From Ktedonobacterales bacterium (lineage in GTDB: Bacteria > Chloroflexota > Ktedonobacteria > Ktedonobacterales > Ktedonobacteraceae), in the NCBI GenBank assembly GCA_027451525.1, contig DAIDJF010000002.1:1-64000 (forward strand): 64,000 nt of DNA, written 5' to 3'. Of the stretch, positions 53,201 through 61,956 are shown one piece after another (within the stretch, counting starts at the first letter, position 1; every line of letters starts with the position of its first letter). Both the position numbers and the translations under genes were made by a program. Below the pieces are notes generated by a model. The model had not been told where the DNA came from, did not search any database, and saw only the letters and a list, made by a program, of their open reading frames with translations.

Positions 53201-54095
53201 CATCAATATACCGTCTGCCCCCCTCATCGTTACAGAAACAGAGGTATGTTTGCGTTTTTACCCGTGCAAGAGAGCTTCCACAGACGACACAGCGGCGGGC
53301 ATCAGGTTCGTTAAGCGTATCGCACGTATCTTCAGGACACATACGTCCATACGCTCCATGCCCATCAAAATGCACAACATAGCATGGAACTGCGGTCTCG
53401 CGATCATCCAGCAGACCAGCCCCGCCATAGGAGGTAAAATAGCGGACAAGTTCATCAAACGTTGGCGGCTCCAAACGATCCAAAAGGACCTGATTTGTCT
53501 CGGTCAATCCCGCCAGACCACGCTCTAACGCTTCATAGCTGCGTTCGATTTCAAGCGGCGCGCAGTCGCTCGGCGATGCACCAATATAGAGTACGCGAAA
53601 AGGGGGACGGATAGGAAGTTCGCAACCCACAGGCAGATCGGAACGCAATAAAGCGCGTGTCAACGTAAAGATGCCCGCCCCAAGCAGAAAGTGATCACCA
53701 TTGTGCAAAAGTTCCCAGGGATAACGAATAAATTCATCGCACCCAGGATCAAAGCTAAATGTTAGGGCGACAGTTCCACGCCGCTGTAACGTGCGTTGAA
53801 TGACGCCACGTAACATCGCGCGCACGGAAACGTCCGTTGGAGATTGATCTTGATGCTTGACATCTGTGAAGTTCTCTCCACAAAGCGAGAGAAATAAGCG
53901 ATATCCAATTTCTCGTAGTTCCCGATTGTTACTCTCCAGAGTGTTTAGCTTTTTCTGTAACGCGGTTAACTGTTTACTAGTGTACGGAGGAATAAAGTTG
54001 CCTGTCACAGTCCTGCCGGACCAACTCTCTTTTACCTGTACCGCGAAAGTTGCGTTTTCTCGACATTGAAACCGTAAATTTACTGTCTCGCCCAT
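50226..54095 (-). CDS. CHAT protease - zinc ribbon - STAND NTPase - TPR protein
   Basis: The 1289-residue protein has several parts in order. An N-terminal strand-rich region leads into a CHAT (caspase-like) domain with the catalytic pair His246 (HFDGHG) and Cys319 (FSACETA). A probable zinc-binding insertion lies between them (C253, C258, C269, C272). A STAND/NB-ARC-like NTPase follows, with Walker A GPAGIGKS (484-491) and Walker B CLLLIDSF. About ten TPRs (about 880-1280) end the chain. Such proteins sense a ligand through TPRs, oligomerise with NTP and release protease activity; related CHAT systems act in antiviral defence. No partner substrate gene is adjacent. The ribosome binding site is weak (TTGGGG). 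Confidence 0.88.
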   Translation of the reverse strand: MGETVNLRFQCRENATFAVQVKESWSGRTVTGNFIPPYTSKQLTALQKKLNTLESNNRELREIGYRLFLSLCGENFTDVKHQDQSPTDVSVRAMLRGVIQRTLQRRGTVALTFSFDPGCDEFIRYPWELLHNGDHFLLGAGIFTLTRALLRSDLPVGCELPIRPPFRVLYIGASPSDCAPLEIERSYEALERGLAGLTETNQVLLDRLEPPTFDELVRYFTSYGGAGLLDDRETAVPCYVVHFDGHGAYGRMCPEDTCDTLNEPDARRCVVCGSSLARVKTQTYLCFCNDEGGRRYIDAQSLRELLLSSDVRLAVFSACETATVAHEQVHHQRRAAVDATLATALVTAQVPAVIAMPFSLQDDLSPTFVYHFYEALADGRTLEEGLTRARQALLPMQQKSWFIPVLYRHVAEGQEGPVSLLAKQDAAEEHDLLEHLGPPLAFIGREQELRDLNALVAAAKGERIENAHLHIKLHAGTHHIALTGPAGIGKSALACEVARRNRERFPGGVIGISLQGGKTFGEALIEILHALHGANKTGYAADLRLRARTVISVFHSLASRELPCLLLIDSFEEIKEHAELETWLQFLCALPQEVVVLVTSRSNPETMLVLEGSHCRWYEYRVEKMVDADLMALFSDLASTSGLDQRIHLDDPKQQTTLREICTLLAGYPLGAALIFGTARSIGGKVYTPEAATRSLEEVRDELRNTPLAGILAVLSVAYSRLTPLAQLLLCYLAAFQLPFSREQIMLLVAPETQTAVSDLSSEHKFGETASLSSELAQNWRGARDELVQASFIQFDGRVYTIHPQVRYFALSRLPLDERRRVHRLVANYYLSLPQPSPEEWFAAFEHLESAGEVQDLQDAVRIAVRASWSLGGRGHVPALLAILRRASVHASRLGNKTVEGQIQCCLGAIYRHLGQYAEAEACLRSSLDFHQAQQERNEAGWALYELAMLFREEGNFQQAGIYAQEALKLFRDSSNPSGEAWMQLVTGEVSRGYGNYYDALGHFELALTSFRNLANKEGCAASLRDRGTVYEALGQYTKALNDYEEALHLFGELGLREKQAWVLADKGIVYTDQGRLEHAEKICSEAIGIFREYGSKRGTGWALRAMGDVQRERGEVGKARAAYEEAQELFALLGDRVDQARVLNSLGAIAFDDADYLNAEELYEQALAFAQEQGARQVEGRALRGRGDVARMMQRLNEAERFYTQALTIAIELDTPAEHCAVLRRQGALYVVQKRYLDALDRWVHALALDQRLGHVARQQLQQRVHELVHTHDLEDTYSEYTKQYGID

Positions 54096-54120
54096 AACCC
54101 CAATATTGCTTTCGGTCTCA

Positions 54121-54152
54121 TCGGCGGCTCTCCATCTATTGTGCGCCGCCGA
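54121..54152. other. GC-rich hairpin upstream of the CHAT gene
   Basis: TCGGCGGC (54121-54128) and GCCGCCGA (54145-54152) form a perfect 8-bp stem in the 131-bp gap between the obg stop and the CHAT start. No T-run follows. It may end obg transcription or lie in the CHAT mRNA leader. Confidence 0.45.
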
Positions 54153-54226
54153 AATAGCACATGCATCCTTAGTATAGCATACTTCGCTTCCTTTATGTTG
54201 TGCTTATCACGAGACCGCAAACACTA

Positions 54227-55537
54227 TTATTCACCCCAATAGAGTTCAGTCTTGTTAAAGCGTACAAGATCCCCGACTTGTACTCCTGCATCCTCCAGAG
54301 CTTTTGTCACACCCATCTTTTGCAAGGTCATCTGGAGACGGTCCATACTCTCTTCACTTTCGATATCCGTCATGCTCACAGCGCGCTCGACGCGCTTACC
54401 ACGCACAATATAGACCCCTTTCTCTTTCGAGACAGTAAAGGCATCCTCTGGCTGTGGGCGCAAGACAGGTCCTTGCATGTCAGCGAGCGGCTCTGCTGCG
54501 GCTTTCTCCATTTCCTCGCGCAAAATCTCTTGTAAACGGTGGAGTGCGAATTGCATGAGTTCAACCGTACCCTGGTGCGCCATCGCCGAAATGGCAAACA
54601 CTGGATAGCCAGCCTCTTCTGCCTGCTGTTTCAATCTGGGCCAATGCTCCTGTGCCTCAGGTGTATCTATCTTATTTAAGACCACCACCTGCGGGCGAGA
54701 AGCCAGATGCTCATCATATTCGCGCAATTCTTTACTAATCGTAAGAAAATCTTGCCAGGGGTCTCTATCTAGCGCAGCTCCATCCAGGATATGGAGAAGT
54801 AAGCGCGTCCGTTGTACGTGGCGCAAAAATTCATGCCCTAGCCCAACGCCTTGAGCCGCACCCTCAATCAGCCCAGGGATATCCGCAAGGACAAAACCGC
54901 TGCCATCGCCTCTACGGACATCGCCAACCTCAACAACACCAAGATTGGGCGTGATCGTCGTAAATGGATAATCAGCAATCTTGGGTTGCGCGGCCGTCAC
55001 GACTGACAACAGCGTTGATTTGCCTGCATTGGGATATCCCACGAGGCCAACATCGGCAATCAGGCGCAGTTCAAGCGTGATCCAACGTTCCTCACCCGGC
55101 TCACCCTTCTGGGCTTCTTTCGGTGCTTGATGCGTTGAGGTCGCAAAATGCGGATTTCCCAGTCCGCCACGTCCGCCGCGTGCAACCATAACCTGTTGTC
55201 CAGGGTCTACAAGATCAGCCAACATTTCCTTGCTTTCGGCATCACGTATGATGGTTCCGCAGGGAACTGAAAGTACAATATCTTCCCCTTTCGCGCCGTG
55301 CATCTTTTGGCGCATCCCCGCCTCGCCACTGGTCGCCTTAAAATGATGGCGATAACGATAATCAATGAGCGTATTCAGGCTATTGGTTGCTTCAATATAC
55401 ACGCTCCCACCGCGACCACCATCGCCACCGTCTGGGCCTCCATTTGGCACGAACTTTTCACGGCGAAAATGCATTGAGCCATTCCCACCATCGCCCGCCT
55501 TTACATAAATTTTTGCATGATCGTAAAACATACTCAT
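54227..55537 (-). CDS. obg: GTPase Obg/CgtA
   Basis: This ribosome-associated GTPase is needed for 50S assembly and stress control. The 436 residues show the Gly-rich Obg fold (GGDGGRGGSVY), the G domain with GYPNAGKST (G1), DIPGLIEGAA (G3) and NKID (G4), and a C-terminal OCT domain (VYIVRGKRVERAV). Length and order are standard for the Obg-OCT type. Both ATG 55537 and ATG 55531 are possible behind CAGGGATAG. No rpmA/rplU genes are adjacent. Confidence 0.97.
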   Translation of the reverse strand: MSMFYDHAKIYVKAGDGGNGSMHFRREKFVPNGGPDGGDGGRGGSVYIEATNSLNTLIDYRYRHHFKATSGEAGMRQKMHGAKGEDIVLSVPCGTIIRDAESKEMLADLVDPGQQVMVARGGRGGLGNPHFATSTHQAPKEAQKGEPGEERWITLELRLIADVGLVGYPNAGKSTLLSVVTAAQPKIADYPFTTITPNLGVVEVGDVRRGDGSGFVLADIPGLIEGAAQGVGLGHEFLRHVQRTRLLLHILDGAALDRDPWQDFLTISKELREYDEHLASRPQVVVLNKIDTPEAQEHWPRLKQQAEEAGYPVFAISAMAHQGTVELMQFALHRLQEILREEMEKAAAEPLADMQGPVLRPQPEDAFTVSKEKGVYIVRGKRVERAVSMTDIESEESMDRLQMTLQKMGVTKALEDAGVQVGDLVRFNKTELYWGE

Positions 55538-55654
55538 CTATCCCTGATCTGATCTGATTGGATTTTTCTTGATTCTTGAACGCAGTGCAAAGCAGTATAT
55601 CATATCAGCAACAAGGATGCTACATGTGGTCGAGCAAACATCAGCATCAACAAA

Positions 55655-55682
55655 GAACAGGGGCAACTAGCTACCCCTGTTC
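55655..55682. terminator. Terminator hairpin after dps
   Basis: GAACAGGGG (55655-55663) pairs with CCCCTGTTC (55674-55682), 9 bp with a 10-base loop. It lies between the dps stop and the obg promoter region. Confidence 0.65.
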
Positions 55683-55706
55683 TCGCCTAAATTTTTCCAG
55701 ACACTC

Positions 55707-56321
55707 CTAGCGGCTTTTGTTGTCGTCACTATAAAGTAGTGGCGTATCCACAAGATGCTGTGAGATGAACCAGAGTTGAAGCTCATGCACACGCAATACA
55801 TCGGAAACGAGCAGATCATTGGTTCCATAGTCCTTATTCTGGCTGGTTGTTTCAATTGCATCACGCAAGGTCTTAATGATCGAGGTATGAGCATTCGCGG
55901 TACGCGACAGCATAGCGGGAATATCCTCTTCGCCCTTCGGCGGTCGCTCAATGCGCGTCATCTCGGCAACATCAAATGGCATACCCGTCGTCACACCGCC
56001 AAGAGTTTGTACACGCTCCGCTATCAGATCTACCGTTTTCAGAATTTCTTCTGCATGTTTGTCCAGCAGAAGATGCAATTGATAAAATGTTGGGCCTGTC
56101 ACCTGCCAGTGGTGTTTCTTATACAGGTTGTAAATTGTAATCGAATCGGCAAGGAGCTGATTGAGCAGACTCACATTCTGGCGCACCGCTTCTTCCGAAA
56201 GACCGAGCGGGACAAAATGCTGCTGACCATAACGTTGAATTTCATATGAACGCTGCTGCAAATTGGGCTGTGCCTCAGGGGCAGTCGTTTGTCCACTACG
56301 GGCATGTGGCCGTGTCGTCAT
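55707..56321 (-). CDS. dps: Dps-family ferritin-like DNA protection protein
   Basis: The 204-residue protein is somewhat longer than typical Dps because of a ~40-residue N-terminal tail rich in basic and Gln residues. The ferroxidase ligands at the subunit interface are visible in KKHHWQVTG and LLLDKHAEEILKTVD. Dps forms dodecamers that store iron, remove peroxide and can bind DNA. AAGGAAGAAT precedes the ATG. It is transcribed alone and ends at a hairpin. Confidence 0.93.
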   Translation of the reverse strand: MTTRPHARSGQTTAPEAQPNLQQRSYEIQRYGQQHFVPLGLSEEAVRQNVSLLNQLLADSITIYNLYKKHHWQVTGPTFYQLHLLLDKHAEEILKTVDLIAERVQTLGGVTTGMPFDVAEMTRIERPPKGEEDIPAMLSRTANAHTSIIKTLRDAIETTSQNKDYGTNDLLVSDVLRVHELQLWFISQHLVDTPLLYSDDNKSR

Positions 56322-56423
56322 TACTCATTCTTCCTTTCATTGCATATATCGTGTTGCAATACTTGTTAAATTACTTTGTTTCACTACCTAATTAACACGA
56401 TTATCCTATGAAAGGTGTTTCAG

Positions 56424-58034
56424 TTACGCATCCCTCTCTTTATTCCAATGTTTTGACGGTGTCTTTGTTGGGAGCGACTTTTTCGCTGAACTGGATGATG
56501 GCCGTGGACCAACAAAACGGGGAAAGGTTGTGACATCATTCGGCAACACAATCAGATTCCAGATACCAGAGTTACGATATGTGTTATCACACCGCCCACT
56601 GTGGGACAAACAATAGGTGCCTGTAATAGTTCCGTTGTCCTCAACCTGCCCCGTAAATACGATTGAGACATTATTCTCATAATTTGAAGCAAGCAACTGT
56701 AGGACATTACCCGGGAAAAGCATTCCCTGCACCACTACGTTGCTATGGCGACTCCACAATGTCAAAGTGCCATGCAACAATGGGCCATCTTGTTGCAATT
56801 GCGTTAAGGTGATCACCTCTCTGCTCCTTGGACTGACAGCAGTGTTCGTGAGTATGCCACTATAACTACTGGCAAGGTGAGGATAATTCGCAACCCCCGC
56901 AATTGCCGGTAAAAGGGTGTGCCCTGTTTGGATGGCGGGTTTTACAACCGACGCAGGCAACGATAACGATGATACAGACGCACTAGAACGCGGTAAAAGC
57001 AAAAATAAATCCGTGCAGAAAACAATCCCGATACTAACAGCAAGGAGCGCAAGCAGCACGTGTGTCTTTTTTGTAGAGCTTTGCGGCAGAACTTTTTCAC
57101 CGCTTGCTCGCGCACTTAATGGCATCATGACAGCAGGCAACGGCGTTGAGATACATGTTTCGTCAAAGGGTTCATGCGCGCTCTGTGCAGTATACTCAGG
57201 ACATGCCTGTCCAACAAAGGCGGACCAGAATTGCTCAATGGTCGCGAAACGCTCTTTACTGTCAATCGCCAATCCACGTTCAATCGCCCATGCAGCGGAT
57301 GGTGGAATAGTTGGCAAGAAATACGACAACGGCTTGAGTTGTTCATGCTCTTTCTCCGTGATCCGAACAAGAGCATCTGGCGGCACAACGCCCGTCAATA
57401 AGGTATACAGCGTAGCGGCAAGCCCATAAATATCTGTACGTGGGCTGGTGCCACTGGTGTATTGTTCTGGTGCCGCATACCCAGGAGAACACCGCCGCAC
57501 CGTGGTTGTTGTCGAGTCACGAGCATATTCTTTCGCGATCCCGAAGTCAACAAGTACACCACCACGGCTAGAGGCAGGAATGAGAATATTGGCAGGTTTA
57601 ATATCGCGATGGATAATAGGAAGCGGTTGCTGATGCAGGTATACCAGTGCGTCAATAATGGGAGCCATCATGTGTATGACTTGGGGGAAAGAAAAACGTT
57701 TTTCTGGCTGCTGCTGGCGTAACGTTTCCAAATCTGGCCCGTCAATATAATCCATCAGCATATAAGCGCGATAGCCGCTTTCGTCTTCAAAGAAACGATA
57801 GACATGCGGCAAGGTTGGATGATCAAGACGTTTTAAGAGTTCACATTCAAAGAAGAAGTGTTCTCGTTCTTGATGATTTAGCGCAATTACTTCTTTAAGA
57901 GCAAACAGATTGCCCTCGACACGCAGATCTTTGACTAAATAAACGGCCCCAAAACCTCCCACGCCTAAAATGTCCTCTATTTGATATCTATTTTTTAGAA
58001 GACTTTGGCGGGGAAGTGTCTGCATTATTTCCAT
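56424..58034 (-). CDS. Transmembrane Hanks-type Ser/Thr protein kinase
   Basis: The 536-residue protein has an active kinase domain (about 15-275): LGVGGFGAVY, ALKE lysine, HRDIKPAN, VDFGIAKEY and the PEQ motif. A juxtamembrane linker follows, then one membrane helix (THVLLALLAVSIGIVF, about 325-345) and a ~180-residue extracytoplasmic domain predicted to be beta-rich. The outer domain has two Cys near the end (TYCLSHSGRCDN) that could form a disulfide. It lacks PASTA repeats, so it is not a classic PknB. GAGGTGATAGC precedes the ATG. A possible kinase for the FHA protein in this window. Confidence 0.92.
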   Translation of the reverse strand: MEIMQTLPRQSLLKNRYQIEDILGVGGFGAVYLVKDLRVEGNLFALKEVIALNHQEREHFFFECELLKRLDHPTLPHVYRFFEDESGYRAYMLMDYIDGPDLETLRQQQPEKRFSFPQVIHMMAPIIDALVYLHQQPLPIIHRDIKPANILIPASSRGGVLVDFGIAKEYARDSTTTTVRRCSPGYAAPEQYTSGTSPRTDIYGLAATLYTLLTGVVPPDALVRITEKEHEQLKPLSYFLPTIPPSAAWAIERGLAIDSKERFATIEQFWSAFVGQACPEYTAQSAHEPFDETCISTPLPAVMMPLSARASGEKVLPQSSTKKTHVLLALLAVSIGIVFCTDLFLLLPRSSASVSSLSLPASVVKPAIQTGHTLLPAIAGVANYPHLASSYSGILTNTAVSPRSREVITLTQLQQDGPLLHGTLTLWSRHSNVVVQGMLFPGNVLQLLASNYENNVSIVFTGQVEDNGTITGTYCLSHSGRCDNTYRNSGIWNLIVLPNDVTTFPRFVGPRPSSSSAKKSLPTKTPSKHWNKERDA

Positions 58035-58128
58035 GCTATCACCTCAGCAAGTATATATTACATTTTCTAGAAGTATAAAAGAAGCAAGAGGTGATAGCAA
58101 GCTCAAGTGGACAAAAAGTTATTAACGC

Positions 58129-59463
58129 CTATAGCAAATGTTGCATTATCTCTGCATTTTCGGGCAGTTTCGAGGTATCAAAAGTGATCAGGCGTGCCCC
58201 ACGCTGAAAAGTGAGATATGCCCAGGCCCATTGAAAGAGCACCAGCAAACGATTGCGAAATCCAATCAAGAACACAATATGCACGGCTAGCCAGAGAAGC
58301 CAGCCCACAAAACCTGTTAAACGTAACCAGCCGAAGTCTGCAAGCCCGAAAGAACGTCCGATAGTGGCAAGATTCCCCTTATTGTGATAATGGAAGGCGG
58401 CGGGTTTATCTGCCTTATGTAGAGATGCGTTGATCACAGAGGCAACATAACGCCCCTCTTGCATTGCCACAGGCGCGACACCAGGTAATGGCCTCCCATC
58501 CTGTATGACACTAGCAGTATCGCCAATCACAAAAACATTAGCGGCATTCGGCAGTGACAGATCATCCTGCACGTTGACACGCCCTGCTCGGTCTACATTG
58601 GCGTGTAGCCATTGCCCGGCGGGTGACGCGGCCACACCAGCCGTCCAGATAACGGTTTTTGCCGCTAAGAAGTTCCCCGCTATATTCACGCCATCCTCTG
58701 TAATATTCTGCACAGCGGCATTCGTTCTCACCTCTACGCCAAGTTGATGCAAAGCCTTTTGCGCCTGACCTGCCATTTTTTCGGGGAAGGCCGGGAGGAT
58801 TCTTGGAGCAGCCTCTACCAGGATAATACGCGCAGAGGCCGGATCAATCTGCCTGAAATCGGATGCTAACGCCTTATGCGCGAGTTCAGCAATCGCACCC
58901 GCCATTTCAACACCCGTGGGACCTGCACCAACAAGCACAAAGGTTAAAAGCGCACGCTGTCGCTCGCTATCAGTTTCTATTTCAGCCGCTTCAAAAGCCA
59001 ATAAAATTTTTCGTCGCAGTGATGTCGCATCAATAATACTTTTCAATCCAGGGGCATACTGCTCCCACTCATCATGCCCAAAGTAGCTATGGCGCGAACC
59101 AGTCGCAATCACCAGATAAGCATAGGACACGACATGATCTTGCATTATCACTTGCTGAGCTTGAAGATCAATTCCGGTGACCTCTGCCATTATCACTTTC
59201 GTATTTTTTTGTTTACGCAAGATATGGCGAATCGGCGCGGAGATATCCGCAGGCGATAAACCCGCCGTTGCCACCTGATAGAGCAGCGGTTGAAAGAGGT
59301 GATGATTATTACGATCTATCACAGTAATCTGGGCTGGCGCATCCTTCAACGCTTGCGCAACCTGTATACCGCCAAAACCAGCCCCGATGATGACGATATG
59401 CGGCTTATCTTGCGCTTGTTGTGGAGCACCATCTCTATGGTCGCGTTCCTGAAGAGATGTCAT
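58129..59463 (-). CDS. ndh: Type II NADH:quinone dehydrogenase (NDH-2)
   Basis: The 444-residue FAD enzyme oxidises NADH and reduces quinone at the inner membrane face without pumping protons. FAD-binding GAGFGG is near the N-terminus, the NAD site lies in FVLVGAGPTGVEMAGA, and the second FAD motif is FVIGDTAS. A C-terminal hydrophobic segment (GFVGWLLWLAVHIVFLIGF) would anchor it to the membrane. The length matches the family. It stands alone. Confidence 0.93.
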   Translation of the reverse strand: MTSLQERDHRDGAPQQAQDKPHIVIIGAGFGGIQVAQALKDAPAQITVIDRNNHHLFQPLLYQVATAGLSPADISAPIRHILRKQKNTKVIMAEVTGIDLQAQQVIMQDHVVSYAYLVIATGSRHSYFGHDEWEQYAPGLKSIIDATSLRRKILLAFEAAEIETDSERQRALLTFVLVGAGPTGVEMAGAIAELAHKALASDFRQIDPASARIILVEAAPRILPAFPEKMAGQAQKALHQLGVEVRTNAAVQNITEDGVNIAGNFLAAKTVIWTAGVAASPAGQWLHANVDRAGRVNVQDDLSLPNAANVFVIGDTASVIQDGRPLPGVAPVAMQEGRYVASVINASLHKADKPAAFHYHNKGNLATIGRSFGLADFGWLRLTGFVGWLLWLAVHIVFLIGFRNRLLVLFQWAWAYLTFQRGARLITFDTSKLPENAEIMQHLL

Positions 59464-59596
59464 CGTCTATGCATTCCTCTACTAATCTCTATGCTACAAC
59501 CTTCATCTAGCTTTATATCATTTCGATATACCCATAGCATACAAACAGAATTTTATCGCGCTCCATTCCAAAACAGGCTTCCCTTTCACACAAGAA

Positions 59597-59638
59597 AGAC
59601 GCCAGCAATACTTCTCAGGTATTGTTGGCGTCTCTCTT
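59597..59638. terminator. Terminator hairpin beside the tRNA gene
   Basis: AGACGCCAGCAATAC (59597-59611) pairs with GTATTGTTGGCGTCT (59619-59633), 15 bp with one G-T pair and a 7-base loop. On the minus strand it lies 16 bases downstream of the tRNA and is followed by TTTCTT. Confidence 0.8.
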
Positions 59639-59648
59639 TTTTCTTCGA

Positions 59649-59721
59649 TGGGCCCACCTGGATTCGAACCAGGGACCAACCAGTTATGAGCCGGCTGCTC
59701 TCACCGCTGAGCTATAGGCCC
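59649..59721 (-). tRNA. tRNA with CAU anticodon, probably tRNA-Ile2
   Basis: Read on the minus strand, the 73-nt sequence starts GGGCCTATAGCTCAG and folds as a cloverleaf with anticodon loop CTCATAA (anticodon bases 59686-59688), T-loop TTCGAAT and acceptor GGGCC/GGCCC. A CAU anticodon means initiator Met, elongator Met or Ile2 (modified to lysidine). The perfectly paired first acceptor base rules against initiator, and GGGCC acceptors are typical of Ile. CCA is not encoded. The anticodon stem has two G-U pairs. Confidence 0.88.
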
Positions 59722-60174
59722 TCGTATGCGATGCAATTGTAACATATTCCCGATGAACTGTGAAGAGGGTAATTCGCCTCTTTTTCAAAATCACATAAAG
59801 ATCACAGCTTTATAAAGAGATAAGCATTTCTAGTCCTAAATAGTGATTTTTCACTCACCCAATTGAGACAATGTATGCTATAATAGCATCAGTCACATGC
59901 ATGGCTCTGTTTCGGTTATTTTAGAACGGAAATAGAACTAGAGATTGAGGCATCACCCGTGCAGAGAGAAAAGGGCGCGATATGCGACCGCAATATGTTT
60001 TAACTGCACTATACCTGGGAGAGCAGCACAGAATAACGTCTTTATCTATGTCATTGGCACAGCGAGGGGCAACATCTTTTTTCTGTCGCATACTCTGCCT
60101 CAATCCAACACTGCATATAGGGCCGCGCTTTCTGCACAAGCACGCGCGGTCTCAAATTTTTCAGGGAGCATTCA
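59722..60174. other. 453-bp region with a long leader before the oxidoreductase operon
   Basis: An extended -10 element TGCTATAAT (59876-59884) is the best promoter candidate and would give a leader of about 285 bases. A short AGAGG/CCTCT hairpin with T5 is at about 59772-59787. The small ORFs in the leader have no ribosome binding site. I do not recognise a riboswitch. Confidence 0.4.
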
Positions 60175-61956
60175 ATGGAGAATGAAGTAACAATCCGTAT
60201 TGGAGGTGAATCGGGCGAAGGTACAATCTCTGGTGGAGATATCCTTGCCCAGGCAGCCTCACGCTGGGGGTATCATGTATATACCTTCCGCACCTTTCCG
60301 GCTGAAATTCTCGGCGGTCCCTGTATGTTTCAGGTCCGCATTAGTGGCCAGCCGGTAAAGTCAATGGGCGACTACGCAGACGTACTGGTCTGTCTTAACA
60401 AAGAAGCCTATGATCGTAATGTGAGCGAACTGCGCAAAGGCGGCGTACTCGTCTATGACCCATCCGACTTTACCCCGGACACGGGTGACTATATTGCATA
60501 TGCAGTTCCATTCAATGAGATCGCACGCAAAGAGGTCCAGCTTTTCCAGACGAAGAATATGGTCATGTTGGGTGCAATCTCTGGTTTGTTCGGTCCTCCG
60601 CTGGAAGCAATTTCCCAGTTGGTAGAGTCGAAATTCTCCAAATCGCGCAAATCGAACGCGACTTTAATGGAGAAAAACAGATTAGCTCTGGATATAGCGC
60701 AAAAGTATGTCACAGAGAGAATCACCAAACAAGACCCCTACCATCTTGGAAGCGTTGAGAAGGCGGACCGCGTTGTATTGAACGGTAACCAAGCCGTAGT
60801 AGCTGGTGCGCTAGCAGCGAATTGTCGGTTCTTCGCGGGCTATCCCATCACCCCAGCCAGTGACATCATGGAGGGGTTGGCAAAAGAGTTGCCGCAAGTC
60901 GGTGGCACATTCATGCAAGCGGAAGATGAGATGGCAGCACTCGCCTCTGTGCTTGGAGCCTCTTACGGCGGGGCACGCTCGATGACTGCAACTTCCGGTC
61001 CTGGTCTCTCGTTGATGGCCGAATTAATTGGTCTGGCATCCATGTCTGAATTGCCTGCGGTGATCATCGACGCTCAGCGTGCTGGCCCAAGTACAGGTAT
61101 GCCTACCAAGATGGAACAATCCGATCTGAGTTTTGCCCTTAGCGCGGGTCATGGCGATACACCACGTATCGTTGTTGCACCAACCGATGTGGCTGACTGC
61201 TACAGGCTCACCATCCAGGCATTCAACATGGCAGAACGCTACCAGATGCCCGTGCTATTCCTCACGGACCAGTCACTCACCGCGCGTGTGGAGAGCGTCG
61301 ATCGTAGCGTCTTCCAGCCAATGGAATTGCAAGATCGTGTTGCCTATACCAACGGGCATAGCGCAAATGGTCACACAGATGCACACGTGCCTGAGAAAGT
61401 GGCTGTTGGGGCAGGTGCCCATGAGTATCAACGCTATGCCGATACTGACAGCGGCATCTCACCTATCAGCATGCCTGGTATGGATGGTGGAGCATATGTA
61501 GCAACGGGCCTGGAGCATGATGTCCATGGTCATCCTGACTATGAGCCAGACGATCATACGTTGATGATGCAGAAACGCTACCGCAAACTCGCCACTGCTG
61601 CCGAGGAACTGCCCAAACCACAACGTTATGGTGACGACAATGCCACTATTGGTCTGATCGGCTGGGGTTCTACAGAAGGGGCGATTCAGGAAGCAGTAGA
61701 TCGCGCACGGGCGAAAGGCTATAAAGTTGCCTCGATGCATCTGCGTATTCTCTCCCCACTAGCCGATGACACCATCCAGGCGTTCATCAAGTCCGTACAA
61801 AAAGTGATTGTGCCGGAGTGCAACTACTCTGGACAACTTGCGAATCTTCTAGGCGCAAAATATGCCCTGCAACCCATCCGAGTCAATAAGTTCGGTGGCA
61901 TTCCCTTTACCGCTGGAGATATTGAGAAGGTCATCGAGGAGGTAAGCCAGTCATGA
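60175..61956 (+). CDS. 2-oxoacid:ferredoxin oxidoreductase, fused gamma-alpha subunit
   Basis: The 593-residue subunit joins an N-terminal gamma domain (GGESGEGTISGGDILAQA, about 1-185) to the alpha pyrimidine-binding domain (FFAGYPITPASDIMEGLA, about 215 on), as in KorA-type 2-oxoglutarate enzymes. With the beta subunit it oxidatively decarboxylates a 2-oxoacid to acyl-CoA and reduces ferredoxin. A His/Gly-rich insertion at about 395-465 before the C-terminal domain is unusual. CAGGGAGC precedes the ATG. It overlaps the beta gene by 4 bases (ATGA). Confidence 0.92.
   Translation: MENEVTIRIGGESGEGTISGGDILAQAASRWGYHVYTFRTFPAEILGGPCMFQVRISGQPVKSMGDYADVLVCLNKEAYDRNVSELRKGGVLVYDPSDFTPDTGDYIAYAVPFNEIARKEVQLFQTKNMVMLGAISGLFGPPLEAISQLVESKFSKSRKSNATLMEKNRLALDIAQKYVTERITKQDPYHLGSVEKADRVVLNGNQAVVAGALAANCRFFAGYPITPASDIMEGLAKELPQVGGTFMQAEDEMAALASVLGASYGGARSMTATSGPGLSLMAELIGLASMSELPAVIIDAQRAGPSTGMPTKMEQSDLSFALSAGHGDTPRIVVAPTDVADCYRLTIQAFNMAERYQMPVLFLTDQSLTARVESVDRSVFQPMELQDRVAYTNGHSANGHTDAHVPEKVAVGAGAHEYQRYADTDSGISPISMPGMDGGAYVATGLEHDVHGHPDYEPDDHTLMMQKRYRKLATAAEELPKPQRYGDDNATIGLIGWGSTEGAIQEAVDRARAKGYKVASMHLRILSPLADDTIQAFIKSVQKVIVPECNYSGQLANLLGAKYALQPIRVNKFGGIPFTAGDIEKVIEEVSQS

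Noticed and set aside
59982-60185. Leader ORFs upstream of the 2-oxoacid oxidoreductase genes
   Set aside because: No ribosome binding sites, overlapping frames of similar quality and no similarity to known leader peptides.
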